Positions 49,188-59,097 of a stretch of 64,000 nt of DNA are shown here, one piece after another. How positions within the stretch are numbered: position 1 is the stretch's first letter; every line of letters starts with the position of its first letter. This DNA comes from an uncultured Actinomycetes bacterium (GTDB lineage: Bacteria; Actinomycetota; Actinomycetes; Mycobacteriales; Nakamurellaceae). Position numbers and translations under genes: made by a program. The notes beneath the pieces were generated by a model. It saw only the letters and a list, made by a program, of their open reading frames with translations. It did not search any database and was not told the origin of the DNA. The DNA lies in the NCBI GenBank assembly GCA_937926105.1, contig CALANS010000020.1:1-64000 (forward strand), read 5' to 3'.

Positions 49188-49751
49188 TCACCGGGCAATG
49201 CGGCCCACCCGCTGGATCCCCGCGGTGTCCAACCCCGCGAGCAGGTCGGCGACCCGACCGTGACTGGGCAGTTCGGCCCGCGGATCGACCTCCGCCCAGG
49301 GCAGCAGCACGAAGGCACGCTCGGCCGCCCTCGGATGCGGCAGGATCAGCTCCGGGTCATCGGACAGCACGGGCGCACCGCCCTCAGAATCCGCAGAACC
49401 GGCAGCATCCCCCGAATCCGCGGAGTCCCCGGAACCGGCGGGGCCCGACGACCGCGTCACCGCTATGACGTCCACATCCAGGGTGCGCGGCCCCCACCGC
49501 ACCTTCCGCTCCCGCCGGGCTTCGCGCTCCAACTGCCGGCAGCGCTCCAGCCACTGGGCGGGCTCCGCTGCCGGGTCGGCAACGAGCGCGATGATGTTCA
49601 GGAAATCGTCCTGCGGTACCGGCCCCCACGGCGGCGTGCGGTACACCGACGACACCGCGGTCAGGACTGGTTCCAGGCGTCGCACCGCCGCGGTCAGCTG
49701 TGCCCACGGATCGCCCAGGTTGGAGCCCAGCGAGAGCACCGCACGGCTCAT
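49188..49751 (-). CDS. folK: 2-amino-4-hydroxy-6-hydroxymethyldihydropteridine diphosphokinase FolK
   Basis: Transfers pyrophosphate to hydroxymethyl-dihydropterin. The 187-residue enzyme begins [19 protein letters not shown] and has [17 protein letters not shown] and [14 protein letters not shown] with the metal-binding aspartates. [20 protein letters not shown] closes the active site. About 28 residues of Gly/Ser/Asp/Ala are inserted between DVDVIAV and PELILPHPR (around 103-130), lengthening a surface loop. The ATG at 49751 overlaps the folB stop as ATGA. Confidence 0.94.
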   Translation of the reverse strand: MSRAVLSLGSNLGDPWAQLTAAVRRLEPVLTAVSSVYRTPPWGPVPQDDFLNIIALVADPAAEPAQWLERCRQLEREARRERKVRWGPRTLDVDVIAVTRSSGPAGSGDSADSGDAAGSADSEGGAPVLSDDPELILPHPRAAERAFVLLPWAEVDPRAELPSHGRVADLLAGLDTAGIQRVGRIAR

Positions 49752-50152
49752 CGGCCCGCCGCCTCGCTGATCGTTCGTGCCCCGCGGCCGCCGGTCACCG
49801 AGCGGCGGATCGTCACCGCGACGTCGGCAAAGTTCAGCGGGATCGGCGCATTCGGCTTGTGGATCGTCACCTCCACCGCATACACCGGCCAGGAACGCAT
49901 GACGGCGTCGGCGATCTCGGCGGCCACCGTCTCGATCAGGTCCCGCGCGGGCCCGGCGACGATGCCGGCGGCCAGTTCGGCGAGCTCGCCGTAGTGCACC
50001 GTTGCGGTCAGGTCGTCGCCCGCGGCGGCGGCCGTCAGGTCCAGCCACAGGGTGATATCGGTGACGAAGTCCTGGCCGTCGCGCTTCTCGTGCTCGAACA
50101 CCCCGTGGTGCCCGCGCACGGTCAGGCCGGTCAGGGTGATCCGGTCAGCCAC
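49748..50152 (-). CDS. folB: Dihydroneopterin aldolase FolB
   Basis: Cleaves dihydroneopterin to hydroxymethyl-dihydropterin and glycolaldehyde. The 134-residue product has [22 protein letters not shown] and [11 protein letters not shown], then [14 protein letters not shown], and the catalytic-type lysine in [11 protein letters not shown]. The GTG at 50152 has an ideal AGGAGG five bases upstream and overlaps the folP 3' end by eight bases. It is part of the folE-folP-folB-folK run. Confidence 0.93.
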   Translation of the reverse strand: MADRITLTGLTVRGHHGVFEHEKRDGQDFVTDITLWLDLTAAAAGDDLTATVHYGELAELAAGIVAGPARDLIETVAAEIADAVMRSWPVYAVEVTIHKPNAPIPLNFADVAVTIRRSVTGGRGARTISEAAGR

Positions 50153-51305
50153 GGTCCCTCCTGGTGATGCGCGGCACGGTGCGGCGGCCACCATCGGACC
50201 CGGGCACGCGGATACGCCGTCGGCCGCCGCGCACTCTCGGCGGATCCGGGGCCGCATGCGGCAGCGGCACCGTGAGGTGCCCCAGCCGGGCCAGGTGCCA
50301 CGGGTCCTCGTCCGGGCCCACCAACGGGCTCGATGGGCGATCCACCCACCCCGGCCCGTCGATGATCAGGACTGGTTCGGGAGCCGGCACCGTCCTGCTC
50401 CACACCGCGAACGCGTCCAGGCTGGGCCGCGGCTCGTGCACCCGCACTCCCCAGACACCCTGTTGGGCGGCCAGCAGGCTGATCGCCGCGGTGGCCGTCT
50501 CCCGTCCGGACGGAGGTCGGGGCGTGCCGCCGGCGTCGGCCAGCAACTCACCCAGGAAGCGCTTGCGCGAGGCGCCGATCAGCACCGGAAGCCCCAGCTC
50601 GACCAGCGCATCCAGGTGCACCAGCACGTCCCAGTTGTGCTCGGCGTCCTTGGCGAACCCGAGGCCGGGGTCGATGATCAGGCTGCGCTCATCCACCCCT
50701 GCGGCCAGCGCCGCGTCGACTCGGGTCAGCAGCTCGGTCCGCACGTCCGAGACGACGTTCTGGTAGTGCGCCAGCGAGTTCATGATGTCGCTCGGGCCGC
50801 GCCAATGCATCAGGATCCACGGCACCGCCGCGTCCGCCACCACGGCGGCCATGCCGGGGTCGGCCATGCCGCCGGAGACGTCGTTGACGATCGCGGCCCC
50901 CGCCCGCACGGCGGCCCGCGCGACCTCGGCGCGGGTGGTGTCCACCGAGCACCGCACGCCCTGCTCGGCCAGGGCGCGGATCACCGGCACCACCCGGCCG
51001 GCCTCGGTGGCGGCGTCCACCCGATGCGCGCCGGGGCGAGTGGATTCACCGCCCACGTCCACGATGTCGGCGCCGTCGGCGGCCAGCGCGAGACCGCGGG
51101 CGATGGCCGAGTCGGTGTCCGCCCACTGCCCGCCGTCGGAGAAGGAGTCGGGGGTGACGTTCAGCACGCCCAGCACCCAGGGCCGGGGGCCGAACCCCGG
51201 GAACCGCGCTGCGGCGGAGCTCCGGGTTGTGTGGTCCACCGAGCGCCGGGGCCCTCGCTGGGCCACACGACCCTCGGGGGAGCCGGCGTCGCTCACGGTA
51301 CTCAC
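50145..51305 (-). CDS. folP: Dihydropteroate synthase FolP with N- and C-terminal extensions
   Basis: Condenses p-aminobenzoate with the pterin pyrophosphate; target of sulfonamides. The core has [50 protein letters not shown] and [11 protein letters not shown]. The 386 residues exceed the usual 270-290. About 42 come before the core, of which residues 11-28 are encoded by a palindromic element, and about 75 Arg/Pro-rich residues follow it. The GTG at 51305 overlaps the folE stop (GTGA) and is preferred for that reason. A later GTG near the core would place the palindrome in untranslated leader instead. Confidence 0.9.
   Translation of the reverse strand: MSTVSDAGSPEGRVAQRGPRRSVDHTTRSSAAARFPGFGPRPWVLGVLNVTPDSFSDGGQWADTDSAIARGLALAADGADIVDVGGESTRPGAHRVDAATEAGRVVPVIRALAEQGVRCSVDTTRAEVARAAVRAGAAIVNDVSGGMADPGMAAVVADAAVPWILMHWRGPSDIMNSLAHYQNVVSDVRTELLTRVDAALAAGVDERSLIIDPGLGFAKDAEHNWDVLVHLDALVELGLPVLIGASRKRFLGELLADAGGTPRPPSGRETATAAISLLAAQQGVWGVRVHEPRPSLDAFAVWSRTVPAPEPVLIIDGPGWVDRPSSPLVGPDEDPWHLARLGHLTVPLPHAAPDPPRVRGGRRRIRVPGSDGGRRTVPRITRRDRG
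51224..51273. repeat. Palindromic element, copy E (CACAC type), inside folP 5' end
   Basis: Arms GGGTTGTGTGG (51224-51234) and CCACACGACCC (51263-51273) pair with one G-U. Sequence and inner layout match copy A at 15015-15066 in the opposite orientation, including TGTGGTCCA, CGAGCGCC and GGGCCACAC segments. If folP starts at 51305 it encodes residues 11-28. Confidence 0.8.
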
Positions 51306-51958
51306 CGGCCGGTGATCAGGCTCATCGCCTCCGCCCGGGTGCGCGCCTGGGACTGGAAGATCCCGCGCACCGCGGAGGTCGTCGTCACCGCCCCGGGTTT
51401 GCGGACCCCGCGCATGGCCATGCACAGGTGCTCGGCCTCGATCACCACGATCACCCCGGCCGGCTCCAGCCGGCGCACCAGGGCATCGGCGATCTGGGTG
51501 GTCAGGCGCTCCTGCACCTGTGGGCGACGGGCGTACCCGTCCACCAGTCGGGCCAACTTGGACAGCCCGGTGATCCGGCCGTCCCGACCCGGGATGTAGC
51601 CGACGTGCGCCCTGCCGTGAAAGGGCACCAGGTGGTGCTCGCAGGTGGAGTACATCTCGATGTCGCGCACCAGCACCATCTCGGCGTGGTTCTCGTCGAA
51701 CGAGGTGTCCAGCACCACGTCGGGGTCCTCGTGCAGGCCGGCAAACTGCTCGGCCAGTGCTCGGGCCACCCGATCCGGGGTGGCGCGCAGCCCGTCCCGA
51801 TCCGGGTCCTCGCCGACGGCGAACAGCAACTCGCGTACCGCCGCGGCGGCCCGTCGATGGTCGAAGCCGGGCGTCCCATTCGGACCAGACAGGCCGTCCA
51901 GCAGACCGCCGGACGCTCCTACGCCGGCGGCGGACGCGCCGTCCGGACGGTTCGTCAC
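51302..51958 (-). CDS. folE: GTP cyclohydrolase I FolE
   Basis: First step of folate synthesis, GTP to dihydroneopterin triphosphate. The 218-residue enzyme has a 30-residue Gly/Ala lead. The zinc ligands are in the [20 protein letters not shown] region (Cys and His) and the second cysteine is in [32 protein letters not shown] is typical. The GTG at 51958 overlaps the ftsH stop as GTGA and has GAGG upstream; an in-frame ATG at 51982 is an alternative. It is co-transcribed with ftsH, as in mycobacteria. Confidence 0.95.
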   Translation of the reverse strand: MTNRPDGASAAGVGASGGLLDGLSGPNGTPGFDHRRAAAAVRELLFAVGEDPDRDGLRATPDRVARALAEQFAGLHEDPDVVLDTSFDENHAEMVLVRDIEMYSTCEHHLVPFHGRAHVGYIPGRDGRITGLSKLARLVDGYARRPQVQERLTTQIADALVRRLEPAGVIVVIEAEHLCMAMRGVRKPGAVTTTSAVRGIFQSQARTRAEAMSLITGR

Positions 51959-54477
51959 CGGCGACCCTCGGGTGGGGACCATGGGTCGCCGGGGGTGTCG
52001 TCCTCACGACCGTGCCGGCCACCCGCGGGCGGCTCACCTTCCGACTGGCCGGTGGGGCCAACGTGCTCCGGGGCACCGGCCGGATGGCCGGAGCCGCCCG
52101 GGTAGGGCTGGGCTCCCGGGTAGGGCTGGGGCCCGGGATACGGCTGGGCTCCCGGATACGGCTGCGCCCCGGGGTACGGCTGGGTCCCCGGATACGGCTG
52201 GCCGGCTCCGGGGTGACCCGCGCCGTTGACGTGCCCTGACGTGCCGTTCGAAGCCCCGTGCGGGGCTCCATTCGGCGCCGGGGCTCCGTTCGACCCGGGC
52301 GTCCCGCCGGGCGCCTGGGCGCCTCCCGAGGCCTGCTGCTCACCCCACTGCCGCATCGGGCCCAGCGGGCCGGGCAACACTCCCCCGGTCCAGTTCGAGG
52401 GCGGCGCGTACGGCGCCGGCGCGCCCGGATAGCCGCCCGGCGCGCCCTGCCCGGCCGGCACCGCTCCCGGGTAGGGCGGCGGGGCTCCCACGGGCACCGG
52501 CTGCTGCGGCGCGGTGCCGCGCTGCGGCCGAGGCGGCTGCGGCGGCGGCCACGGCTCGCCCCGCTCGATCGCCAGCTCGCCCGGCGTCTTGATCGGCGGC
52601 CGGTCGGACGGCAGCCGCGCGCCGAACTCGTCGAAGGCGGTGATCCGGGGCCGCTTGGTCACGTCGGCGAAGATCACCTCGAGTTCCTTGCGCTCGACGG
52701 TCTCCTTTTCCAGCAGCACGCCGGCCAGCTTGTCCAGCACGTCCCGGTTGGAGTTGAGCACCTCCCACGCCTCGGTGTGCGCGGCCTCGATCAGCGCCCG
52801 GATCTCCTCGTCGATCTCCCGCGCCGCCTCGATGGAGTACTCGGCCTGGTGCCCATAGGTGCGGCCCAGGAACGGTTCGTCGTCACCGCTGCCGTACTTC
52901 ACCGCCCCCAGCTTGGCGCTCATGCCGTATTCGGTGACCATCGAGCGGGCGATCTTGGTGGCCATCGCGATGTCCGAGGACGCCCCGGTCGTGGGTTCGG
53001 CGAACACCAGCTCCTCTGCCGCCCGGCCACCCAGCGCCATCACCAGCCGCGCGATCATCTCCGAGCGGGTCATCAGGTTCTTGTCGTCCTCGGGCACCAC
53101 CAGCGCGTGCCCGCCGGTGCGCCCGCGCGGCATGATCGTCACCTTGTAGACCGGCTCCAGCCCGGGCATGGCCCAGGCCGCCAGCGCGTGCCCGGCCTCG
53201 TGGTAGGCGGTGATCTTCTTCTCCTGCTCGGAGATGATCCGGCCCTTGCGCGCCGGTCCGCCGACCACCCGGTCCACGGACTCCTCCAGCGCCGCGGAGG
53301 TGATCACGGTGCCGTTCTCCCGCGCCGTCAGCAGCGCGGCCTCGTTGATCACGTTCGCCAGGTCGGCGCCGGACATGCCCACGGTGCGCTTGGCCAGCGC
53401 GGTGAAATCGACGTCCGGCGCAAACGGCTTGCCCTTGGCGTGCACCTGCAGAATCGCCTCGCGGCCACGCAGGTCGGGGCTGCCGACGGGGATCTGCCGG
53501 TCGAACCGGCCGGGGCGCAGCAGCGCCGGGTCCAGGATGTCCGGCCGGTTGGTGGCGGCGATCAGGATGATGCCGCCCTTGGACTCGAAGCCGTCCATCT
53601 CGACCAGCAGCTGGTTGAGGGTCTGCTCACGCTCGTCGTGCCCGCCGCCCATGCCGGCGCCGCGGTGCCGACCGACGGCGTCGATCTCGTCGACGAAGAT
53701 GATGGCCGGCGCGTTGGCCTTGGCCTGCTCGAACAGGTCGCGCACCCGGGAGGCGCCGACGCCGACGAACATCTCCACGAAGTCCGAGCCCGAGATCGAA
53801 TAGAACGGGACCCCCGCTTCACCGGCGACCGCGCGGGCCAGCAGCGTCTTGCCGGTGCCGGGCGGACCGTACAGCAACACGCCCTTGGGGATCTTGGCAC
53901 CCAGCGCCTGGTAGCGCGCCGGGTTCGCCAGAAAGTCGCGGATCTCGTCGAGTTCCTCCACGGCCTCGTCCGCGCCGGCAACATCGGAGAACTTGGTGGC
54001 CGGCATGTCCTTGGACAGCAGCTTGGCCTTGGACTTGCCGAAGCTCAGCACCCGGTTCCCGCCGCCCTGGGCGTTGTTCATCATCCAGAACAGGAACAGC
54101 AGGATGACGCCGATCGGGATCAGGTAAAACAGCAGCGACACCAGCGCCGACTCGCCCGAGACGGTGACGTCGTAGCCCTTGGTGGGGTCGGCGGCGGCGA
54201 CCGCGTCGGAGATCTTGTTGGTGGTGCCGGACAGGTAGTTGGCGACGATCTTGTCCGAGCCGTCGACGGGCTTATCCAACGTCAGCCGGAGCCGCTGCTC
54301 CTTGTCGTCGATCAGCGCGGAACTGACGTTGCCCTGGGAGAGCTGTTCCATGGCGACGGAAGTGTCGACCTGGGTGTAGCCGCGGGTGTCGTCCGATAGG
54401 TAGGAGTACACCAGGTACACCACCAGGGCGATGACGATCCACACCAGTGGTGAGCGGAGCAGGCGCTTGCGATCCAT
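51955..54477 (-). CDS. ftsH: ATP-dependent zinc metalloprotease FtsH with repetitive C-terminal tail
   Basis: Membrane-bound AAA protease, 840 residues. Two transmembrane helices near 8-26 and 112-132 flank a short external domain. Walker A is GPPGTGKT, Walker B FVDEIDA, second region of homology [19 protein letters not shown], and the zinc site HEAGH lies near 425. After about residue 640 a tail of some 200 residues is rich in Pro, Gly, Gln and Ala and ends in hexapeptide repeats of the type PYPGAQ. Mycobacterial FtsH has a much shorter tail. It starts the ftsH-folE-folP-folB-folK series. Confidence 0.96.
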   Translation of the reverse strand: MDRKRLLRSPLVWIVIALVVYLVYSYLSDDTRGYTQVDTSVAMEQLSQGNVSSALIDDKEQRLRLTLDKPVDGSDKIVANYLSGTTNKISDAVAAADPTKGYDVTVSGESALVSLLFYLIPIGVILLFLFWMMNNAQGGGNRVLSFGKSKAKLLSKDMPATKFSDVAGADEAVEELDEIRDFLANPARYQALGAKIPKGVLLYGPPGTGKTLLARAVAGEAGVPFYSISGSDFVEMFVGVGASRVRDLFEQAKANAPAIIFVDEIDAVGRHRGAGMGGGHDEREQTLNQLLVEMDGFESKGGIILIAATNRPDILDPALLRPGRFDRQIPVGSPDLRGREAILQVHAKGKPFAPDVDFTALAKRTVGMSGADLANVINEAALLTARENGTVITSAALEESVDRVVGGPARKGRIISEQEKKITAYHEAGHALAAWAMPGLEPVYKVTIMPRGRTGGHALVVPEDDKNLMTRSEMIARLVMALGGRAAEELVFAEPTTGASSDIAMATKIARSMVTEYGMSAKLGAVKYGSGDDEPFLGRTYGHQAEYSIEAAREIDEEIRALIEAAHTEAWEVLNSNRDVLDKLAGVLLEKETVERKELEVIFADVTKRPRITAFDEFGARLPSDRPPIKTPGELAIERGEPWPPPQPPRPQRGTAPQQPVPVGAPPPYPGAVPAGQGAPGGYPGAPAPYAPPSNWTGGVLPGPLGPMRQWGEQQASGGAQAPGGTPGSNGAPAPNGAPHGASNGTSGHVNGAGHPGAGQPYPGTQPYPGAQPYPGAQPYPGPQPYPGAQPYPGGSGHPAGAPEHVGPTGQSEGEPPAGGRHGREDDTPGDPWSPPEGRR
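52097..52201. repeat. 18-bp tandem repeat in the ftsH 3' end
   Basis: About six adjoining 18-bp units of the form CCCGGATACGGCTGGGCT (plus strand) encode repeated [12 protein letters not shown] and PYPGTQ hexapeptides in the FtsH tail. The unit preserves frame, so copy number can vary without harming the protease. Confidence 0.88.
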
Positions 54478-54725
54478 GCGGTGTTCGGCCGCCGACGGCC
54501 TCGACCCTCCCAGTTTCTGCTAGCGGCAGTGACCCCTCACGTACCCGCCCATGAGGGACCTGACGCCCTCGCCCGCCGGGCAGCGCAGGCCGCGACCTTG
54601 GCTTTCAGCGTACCGCCTGTACCGCGCGGCCCGTCCCGATCGCCCGTATCGGGTAGTGCAACGCTGGGACGCGGCGGATGGTTCCCCGTGGCGGGCCCGC
54701 GGCCGCGGGCGCCCGGTGGCCTCGG

Positions 54726-55370
54726 TCACCGATACATGTGCTCGGCCAGCAGGCCGACGAACGGCAGGTCGCGGTAGCGCTCGGCATAGTCCAACCCGTA
54801 GCCGACGACGAACTCGGTGGGGATGTCGAACCCGACATAGCGGACCTCGACGTCGACCTTGACGGCCTCCGGCTTGCGCAGCAGCGCCACGATCTCGATG
54901 GAGGCCGGCCCGCGGGAGGCCAGGTTCTTGCGCAGCCAGGACAGCGTCAGCCCCGAGTCGATGATGTCCTCCACGATCACCACCCGGCGGCCGGAGATGT
55001 CCCGGTCCAGGTCCTTGAGGATGCGCACCACGCCGGAGGAGGAGGTCGCCGAGCCGTAGGACGACACGGCCATGAACTCCAGTTCGACCGGGATGGGGGT
55101 GGCCCGCACGAAGTCGGTCAGGAACATCACCGCGCCCTTGAGCACGCAGACCAGCAGCGGCGGGTTCGCGTCGGTGTGATCCGCGGCGACCGCCCGGGCC
55201 AGCTCGGTGACCTTGGCCTGCACCATATCGGTCGGGATCAGGGTGGCGGCCAGCTCGCCGGGGTAGCCGTGCGCGGCGCCGGGATCGGCGGTATCGGTGA
55301 CGGGGATGGCATCGGCGGACGTGAGCACCGTGGTCAGCGCGGGCGCGGGGGTGCCGGGGTCGGGCGTCAT
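54726..55370 (-). CDS. hpt: Hypoxanthine-guanine phosphoribosyltransferase
   Basis: Purine salvage enzyme of 214 residues. The PRPP-binding loop is VVIVEDIIDSGLTLSWL, the first catalytic loop includes VCVLKGAVMFLTDFVRA and MAVSSYGSATSSSG, and the C-terminal base-binding part has GFDIPTEFVVGYGLDYAERYRDLPFV. The first 35 residues (TPDPGTPAPALTT...) are an extra disordered lead. The ATG at 55370 is favoured. The 248 bp between it and the ftsH start (54478-54725) contain no gene that I can support. Confidence 0.94.
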   Translation of the reverse strand: MTPDPGTPAPALTTVLTSADAIPVTDTADPGAAHGYPGELAATLIPTDMVQAKVTELARAVAADHTDANPPLLVCVLKGAVMFLTDFVRATPIPVELEFMAVSSYGSATSSSGVVRILKDLDRDISGRRVVIVEDIIDSGLTLSWLRKNLASRGPASIEIVALLRKPEAVKVDVEVRYVGFDIPTEFVVGYGLDYAERYRDLPFVGLLAEHMYR

Positions 55371-55395
55371 GCCGGAGAGCCTGCCATCCCGGTCT

Positions 55396-56409
55396 CTACC
55401 GGCGCGGGCCGGGCACCAGCGCCAGCCGGTCGCGGCGGCGAACGACGTCCGACCCACCGGGCAGGCGCACGGCGGCGCCGGTCCGTCCGGCGGTGACGAG
55501 GTCGTCCAGCCGGGCCAGGTGCCGGGAGGTCAGCTCGGTCACCCCGGCGCGCCGGGCCACCCAGCTGCGCAGTGCCCGCCGCCGGATCGCCGCCGGCCAG
55601 CGGGCGAGTTCCGCGCAGTCCAGCGCCTCGCCCGCGTCGGGTGGCGCGGCGGATCCCAGCGCACGGTCGGCGAGCTCGTCCAGGGCGGCCAGGTCGTCGG
55701 CCATCAGCTCGGCGGTGCGGGCCAACGCGGGGGCCACTCCCCCGCCCAGCACCTGCTCCAGCAGCGGCAGCACCTCCCGGCGCAGCCGCACCCGGGTGAA
55801 CGACGGGTTGGCGTTATGCGGGTCCTGCCACGGCGTCAGTCCCGCTGCCGCGCAGGCGGTCTCGGTGTCGGCGCGGCGCACTCCCAGCAGCGGCCGTCCC
55901 CACGGCGTTCGCCACGGCCGCATCCCGGCGATGGAGCGCGGCCCGGAGCCGCGGGCCAGCCCCATCAGCACCGTCTCGGCCTGGTCGTCGGCGGTGTGCG
56001 CCAGTAGCACCGCGGTGTCCGGGCCGATCGACGCCGCCAGCGCCGCCAGCGCCGCGAACCGGGCATCCCGGGCGGCGGCCTCGGTCCCGCCCGGCCCGTG
56101 CACCACCACCGGGAGCACGTCCACCCGCGAGTAGCCCAGCCCGCGCGCGGCCATCTCCACCGCCTGCGCGACCGCGGCGGATCCGGGCTGCAGGCCGTGA
56201 TCGACGGTCGCCACCGAGACCGGCCGGTCCGCCGCGACGACCCGCACCGCGGCCGCCAGCGCCAACGAGTCCGCGCCGCCCGAGCAGGCCACCACCAGCG
56301 GCGCCGTCACTGGCAGGTATTCCGCGGCCAGCCAGCGCCGCACGGCGACGGCCACCGGATCACCGGAGTGCAGCATCCCGGACCCGGCCGACAGCGAGGG
56401 CCCCGTCAC
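55396..56409 (-). CDS. tilS: tRNA(Ile)-lysidine synthase TilS
   Basis: Converts C34 of the tRNA-Ile CAU anticodon to lysidine so that it reads AUA; essential. The 337-residue N-type ATPase has the PP-loop CSGGADSLAL at 42-51, VDHGLQPGSA, AHTADDQAETVLM and RGSGPRSIAGM, and a truncated C-terminal region as in other actinobacteria. The GTG at 56409 has GGGAG eight bases upstream; ATG 56376 is in frame but without a site. It lies between hpt and the DUF2342 gene as in M. tuberculosis (Rv3624c-Rv3626c). Confidence 0.93.
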   Translation of the reverse strand: MTGPSLSAGSGMLHSGDPVAVAVRRWLAAEYLPVTAPLVVACSGGADSLALAAAVRVVAADRPVSVATVDHGLQPGSAAVAQAVEMAARGLGYSRVDVLPVVVHGPGGTEAAARDARFAALAALAASIGPDTAVLLAHTADDQAETVLMGLARGSGPRSIAGMRPWRTPWGRPLLGVRRADTETACAAAGLTPWQDPHNANPSFTRVRLRREVLPLLEQVLGGGVAPALARTAELMADDLAALDELADRALGSAAPPDAGEALDCAELARWPAAIRRRALRSWVARRAGVTELTSRHLARLDDLVTAGRTGAAVRLPGGSDVVRRRDRLALVPGPRR

Positions 56410-56449
56410 CGCCGTTCTCCCAGCCGCGTCACCCGCCGCACCCTCCGGC

Positions 56450-57493
56450 CTAGCCGTGTACCCGGCGAACCCAGGCGGCCGGGTCGGCGATCTCCGGGAG
56501 CGTGGGCAGCGCGTCCCGTGACGACCACACCGCGTTGAACCCGTCCATGCCGACCCGCCCGACCGCACCGCGCACGAAGGCCGCGCCGCGCACGTACTGC
56601 GCGAGCTTGGCGTCCATCCCCAGCAGGGTGCGCACCAGCCGGTCCACCGGCCCCCGGCCCTTGCGGCGGCGCACCGAAAACGCCGACCGGATCGAGGCCA
56701 CACTGGGCACCACCTGCGGGCCGACGGCGTCCATCACGTAGTCCGCGTGGCCCTCCAGCAGGGTCATCAACGCCATCAGCGCGTCGAACACTCGCCGCTG
56801 CTGCGGGGTCTGGATGCGCTGGATCCAGGAGTTTCCCGACTCCCCGTCACCACTATCACCCCTGCCACCCCGTCCGCGCACGGCCGCGACCGCCCGTCGC
56901 AGCAGGTCGGCGGCGTCGGTCGGCGCCACCTCGGCGTAGGAGTCCACCAGCGACCGGAAATACCCGGTCAGCCACGGCACCGCGGTGAACTGCAGCCGGT
57001 GGGTGCCCTCGTGCAGACACACCCACAGCCGGAAGTCCGCCGGGTCGGCGGCGATCTCCCGTTCCACCTTGATCACGTTCGGCGCGACCAGCAGCAGCCG
57101 CCCCGGTCCGGACCCGGTCGACGAGCCGACCGGGTCGTACTGGCCGAGCACCCGGCCGGACAGATATCCCAGCAGCACACCGACCTGGGAGCCGGCCACA
57201 GCGGCGCCACCCTGCGGCGTCGGCAGCCGGTCGGTCAGCGGCGCGGTCAGGGTGGCCATGCCGTCGGCGGTGGCGGCCACCCAGCCGCGGCGGTCCACCA
57301 CCTCGGCATCGGCGATCGGCAGACCCTCGCCCAGCCCCGTGGTCTCGCGCACTCGCTGCTCGGCCACCGTGGAGAATCGGCGCAGGTCGGCGACGGCGTG
57401 TCGCGCCTGTCGCGCGGACACCTGCGGACCGCGTGGCGCCAGGCGCTGCCCGGTACGAACCGCGGCCGCCCAGTCGATGGCGTTGGTCGCCAC
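56450..57493 (-). CDS. Zinc-dependent metalloprotease, DUF2342 family (Rv3626c-like)
   Basis: A 347-residue zincin-like protein. HEGTH at 161-165 is the HExxH zinc site, and the downstream LMTLLEGHADYVMDAVG supplies the third ligand glutamate. The N-terminus has IDWAAAVRTGQRLAP. An inserted Gly/Asp/Ser stretch (around 208-222) probably forms a loop. The family includes proteins annotated as coenzyme F420-associated, but no F420 genes are here. The GTG at 57493 lies two bases after the dacB stop. Substrate unknown. Confidence 0.88.
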   Translation of the reverse strand: MATNAIDWAAAVRTGQRLAPRGPQVSARQARHAVADLRRFSTVAEQRVRETTGLGEGLPIADAEVVDRRGWVAATADGMATLTAPLTDRLPTPQGGAAVAGSQVGVLLGYLSGRVLGQYDPVGSSTGSGPGRLLLVAPNVIKVEREIAADPADFRLWVCLHEGTHRLQFTAVPWLTGYFRSLVDSYAEVAPTDAADLLRRAVAAVRGRGGRGDSGDGESGNSWIQRIQTPQQRRVFDALMALMTLLEGHADYVMDAVGPQVVPSVASIRSAFSVRRRKGRGPVDRLVRTLLGMDAKLAQYVRGAAFVRGAVGRVGMDGFNAVWSSRDALPTLPEIADPAAWVRRVHG

Positions 57494-57495
57494 GG

Positions 57496-58941
57496 CTATC
57501 CGGTGCAGCCGCAGCCGCGCAGGGTGGCGGCCAGGGTGTCCAGCGCGGGCCGGGTGCCGTGCGTGGAGTTCGGGTCCACCCCGTTGGAGTTGAAGGCGAA
57601 CACCAGGATCCGGCCGTCCACATCGGGCACGTACCCGACCAGCGCGTAGGTCACGTCGATCGAGCCCGTCTTGGCGCGCACCCATCCGGCCCCCGCCTTG
57701 TTCTGTGGCTGGGAGAACCGAGGAGCGGCCAGCGTGCCGGACACCCCGGCCAGCGGCAGGCCGGTCAACAGGATGCGCAGCTGGGGATCCTTGCCGGATA
57801 CCGCCATCGCCATGATCTTGCCCAGGATCTCGGGCGAGACCTTGTCCTCGTCGGACATGCCGGAGCCGTCCTTGATGACGGTCCCGACGGTGTCCAGTTT
57901 CATGTCCTGCAGCGCCTGCAGGATCGCTGCCGACACGCCCTGGAAGGAGGGCGGCGCGCCCCGGGCGATCGCAACCTGCCGGGCCAGCGCCTCCGCGAGG
58001 ATGTTGTCGGAGTTCTCCAGGGCCTGCGCCAGCAGGGTGGACAACGGCTGCGAGCTGACCTTGGCCAGTACTGTCGCATCCGGCGGTGCTTGCCCCATGG
58101 TGATCGGCACGTCGGTCAGTCCCAGCGCCCGCGCCAGCGCCTTGCCGGCCGTCATGGCCGGGTCTCCGGTGCGCGGCGAGTCCTCGTTGCCGGGGTTGGT
58201 CCGGTCCGCATCCACCATCAACGGCGACATGTGCGTGATGAAACCCTGCGCCACCTGGGCGGTGCCCTTGATGTCCTCGGACTTCCAGCCCTCGGCCAGG
58301 TCGGGGCCGGACCAGTAGGAGGTGTCCAACACGATCTTGTCGACCTTCACCCCGCTGGCCTTCACCTGCGCGGCCAGGTCGGCGACGGTGGGACCTCCCG
58401 GCAGCACCGTCGGATCGCCCTCGGGACGAGCCGAGAGGGTGACGTCCCCGCCGCCGACGAACACGATCTCGCCCGGCGAGCCGCCCTGCACCACGGTGGT
58501 GACCAGCCGGCTGTTCGGATCGGTCGAGGCCAGCAGGGCCGCGCCGGTGAGTAGCTTCATGCTGGAGGCTGGAATCTGCGGGGTGGCCGCATCCTTTTTC
58601 CACAGCGTCTTGCCGGTGACGGGGTCGATGACAATGCCGGTGAACTGCGCCAGCTTCTTGTCGGCCAGCGGCTTGGCCAGCGCCGTGGCGACTCCCGCGG
58701 CGGTCGGCACCTTGTCCGAGGACTTCCACGGAACGATCTGGGCGGTCGGCGCGGTGACCGGTGGGTCCGGGATCGAAGCCGGGCCGGACGTGGTGGTGCG
58801 GGTGGTCGTCGCGGACCGGCCGGCGTCGGACGAGCCGGTGAGCCTCGGCCAGGCGATGACGGCGGCCACGGCCACCACCACAATCGCCACCAGCACCCCC
58901 GCCACGATCCAGCCGCGCCGGGTCGATCGCCGGTGTCTCAC
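57496..58941 (-). CDS. dacB: D-alanyl-D-alanine carboxypeptidase/endopeptidase (PBP4, DacB)
   Basis: Trims peptidoglycan cross-links outside the membrane. The 481-residue protein has an N-terminal anchor at 11-30 (WIVAGVLVAIVVVAVAAVIA), a Thr/Ser/Pro linker, then a class C penicillin-binding fold. The active serine is S126-S-M-K129, the second motif S-D-N lies in LENSDNILAEA, and K-T-G in RAKTGSIDVTYALVGY. The large insertion between the first two motifs is usual for PBP4. The GTG at 58941 has AAAGGA upstream. It matches Rv3627c, next to ppa. Confidence 0.94.
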   Translation of the reverse strand: MRHRRSTRRGWIVAGVLVAIVVVAVAAVIAWPRLTGSSDAGRSATTTRTTTSGPASIPDPPVTAPTAQIVPWKSSDKVPTAAGVATALAKPLADKKLAQFTGIVIDPVTGKTLWKKDAATPQIPASSMKLLTGAALLASTDPNSRLVTTVVQGGSPGEIVFVGGGDVTLSARPEGDPTVLPGGPTVADLAAQVKASGVKVDKIVLDTSYWSGPDLAEGWKSEDIKGTAQVAQGFITHMSPLMVDADRTNPGNEDSPRTGDPAMTAGKALARALGLTDVPITMGQAPPDATVLAKVSSQPLSTLLAQALENSDNILAEALARQVAIARGAPPSFQGVSAAILQALQDMKLDTVGTVIKDGSGMSDEDKVSPEILGKIMAMAVSGKDPQLRILLTGLPLAGVSGTLAAPRFSQPQNKAGAGWVRAKTGSIDVTYALVGYVPDVDGRILVFAFNSNGVDPNSTHGTRPALDTLAATLRGCGCTG

Positions 58942-59097
58942 TCGCCCATCCTTTCGCCGTCGGCCGGTCCAGCCGGGCCCGCTGGCTCCGCGGCACCCGC
59001 CCGGCGGCCTGCCGGTGGTCTGTGCCCAGACTAGAGTCTGCGGCGAGATCCGTTCCGCCGGGAACCTCCGGCCGCCGGCCCCGGGAGAGGAGCGCAC

